A stretch of 64,000 bases of DNA from positions 62,001-126,000 of the forward strand of contig JAPLCB010000011.1 in assembly GCA_026392455.1 (NCBI GenBank), in the 5' to 3' direction. Below the pieces are notes generated by a model that saw only the letters and a list, made by a program, of their open reading frames with translations, was not told where the DNA came from and did no database searches. This DNA comes from Propionibacteriales bacterium. Lineage in GTDB: Bacteria; Actinomycetota; Actinomycetes; Propionibacteriales; Nocardioidaceae. Each line of letters starts with the position of its first letter. The first letter of the stretch is position 1. Below, piece after piece: positions 63,358-64,000 of this stretch. A program made the position numbers and the translations under genes.

Positions 63358-63400
63358 TAGGCCTTGGGGTTACCCCCCGGTGGACCGACCTGAACCGGCG

Positions 63401-64000
63401 ATGTCGGATGATCTACCGGTGAACGACGCCGCCGAGCAGCCCGTATCGATCGGTTACGACGAGTTCGGGATGCGGTTCATGGACCTGGTCCTGCACCGCG
63501 ACCGGGTGATGGAGTCGATCAACCGGGTGCTCGGCGCAGAGTTCCTGCTCGGACCGATCGGGGCCGGACCGGGCCGCAAGGTCGCCAAGGTCACGGCCAA
63601 CGGAACCTTCGGGAAGGCCTACGGCGAAGCGCTGACCGATGTCGTGGGCTACCAGGTCAACCTGCCGGTCGACGTCGCCTTCCACCTCGACCTCGGGGTC
63701 GACATGCTCCGGTTCAACGCCGAGCTCCTGCTCCCCCTGCGACTGACCATGGACCTGGTCGAGCCGTTGACCATCCTGTGGCACATCACGCCTCCGGACC
63801 CCGACGACGTCGTGATGACGATTGCCTCGGACAGCCGACGGGCCACCGTGCTGCAGAAGCTCACCGGTCTCGACGGCGAGCTGCGACGGTTCATCGTCCG
63901 GTTCGTCGACCGGGAGCTGGAGAAGCCGCACGTGCAGAAGGCGATGAAGATCGACCTGGTGACGTTGATCGACAACGCCTGGGAGCACATCGCCGTCCAG
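63401..64000 (+). CDS. Hypothetical protein, cut by the right window edge
   Basis: At least 200 residues, open to the last base, so the 3' end is missing. The ATG at 63401 and the GTG at 63419 are in the same frame; GATGAT six bases before the GTG mildly favours it. The sequence begins SDDLPVNDAAEQPVSIGYDEF. It contains ESINRVLGAEFLLGPIGAGPG, a hydrophobic-charged middle (VAFHLDLGVDMLRFNAELLL) and a basic-acidic helical C-terminal part (GELRRFIVRFVDREL). No family recognised; no signal peptide. Strong codon bias supports a real gene. Confidence 0.65.
   Translation, partial: MSDDLPVNDAAEQPVSIGYDEFGMRFMDLVLHRDRVMESINRVLGAEFLLGPIGAGPGRKVAKVTANGTFGKAYGEALTDVVGYQVNLPVDVAFHLDLGVDMLRFNAELLLPLRLTMDLVEPLTILWHITPPDPDDVVMTIASDSRRATVLQKLTGLDGELRRFIVRFVDRELEKPHVQKAMKIDLVTLIDNAWEHIAVQ

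Overview
The window is high-GC actinobacterial chromosome. It carries a mycothiol enzyme (Mca), an HU protein, DUF4307 and DUF427 proteins and wax ester synthase/DGAT genes. Many genes have TANNNT -10 boxes only 6-7 bases before the start codon, which is leaderless transcription typical of Actinobacteria. Overall gene content suggests Nocardioides or a close relative; that placement is inference. No tRNA, rRNA, CRISPR array, insertion sequence or prophage was found.

Backbone. fumC, phoH, a Z,E-FPP-type uppS, trhA, the DUF255 thioredoxin-like gene, mca, DUF4307, greA, metB, cbs and an SGNH hydrolase occur in the order and relative orientations I recall for Mycobacterium tuberculosis Rv1098c down to Rv1075c. 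This appears to be an old actinobacterial core block. It is interrupted at two main places. The first (about 12.4-22.1 kb) holds small membrane proteins, two coupled WS/DGATs, a sulfide:quinone oxidoreductase-TusE-DsrE2 operon, HU and a GH16 glucanase. The second (about 28.9-56.6 kb, between metB/msrA and cbs) is accessory.

Region by region. 0-5.5 kb: class I and class II fumarases close together, with small genes. 5.5-12.4 kb: secreted transglycosylase, PhoH, cis-prenyltransferase, TrhA, esterase, DUF255 protein. 12.4-22.1 kb: first accessory stretch. 22.2-28.9 kb: thiol and amino-acid metabolism (mca, ilvA, metB, msrA) plus greA. 28.9-31.8 kb: HxlR regulator and divergent flavin monooxygenase, then a gene-poor mosaic. 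31.8-35.5 kb: YCII protein and a two-component system. 35.5-44.8 kb: a cluster of a desaturase-like flavoprotein, a giant cyclase-ATPase-TPR regulator, three unrecognised proteins and a polyprenyl diphosphate synthase. 44.9-50.3 kb: metallophosphoesterase, chromate transporter, Ser/Thr kinase, ATP-grasp-like protein, PPOX-type flavoprotein. 50.3-54.2 kb: copper handling (HxHP lipoprotein, CopC-CopD fusion, YcnI, His/Met-rich membrane protein). 54.2-64 kb: GH2 glycosidase, YigZ, cbs, a secreted M23-like/nuclease fusion, SGNH hydrolase, Bax-inhibitor-1 protein, GH5 glycosidase and a gene cut by the right edge.

Working together. cbs plus metB can supply cysteine by transsulfuration. Cysteine feeds mycothiol, whose conjugates Mca cleaves, and MsrA repairs oxidised methionine. 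The SQR-TusE-DsrE2 operon probably oxidises sulfide and passes on the sulfur. The 35.5-44.8 kb cluster is the best candidate for an undescribed system: its gene pairs overlap by 4 bp, it combines an isoprenoid chain synthase with a desaturase-like flavoprotein, and it carries its own signalling protein.
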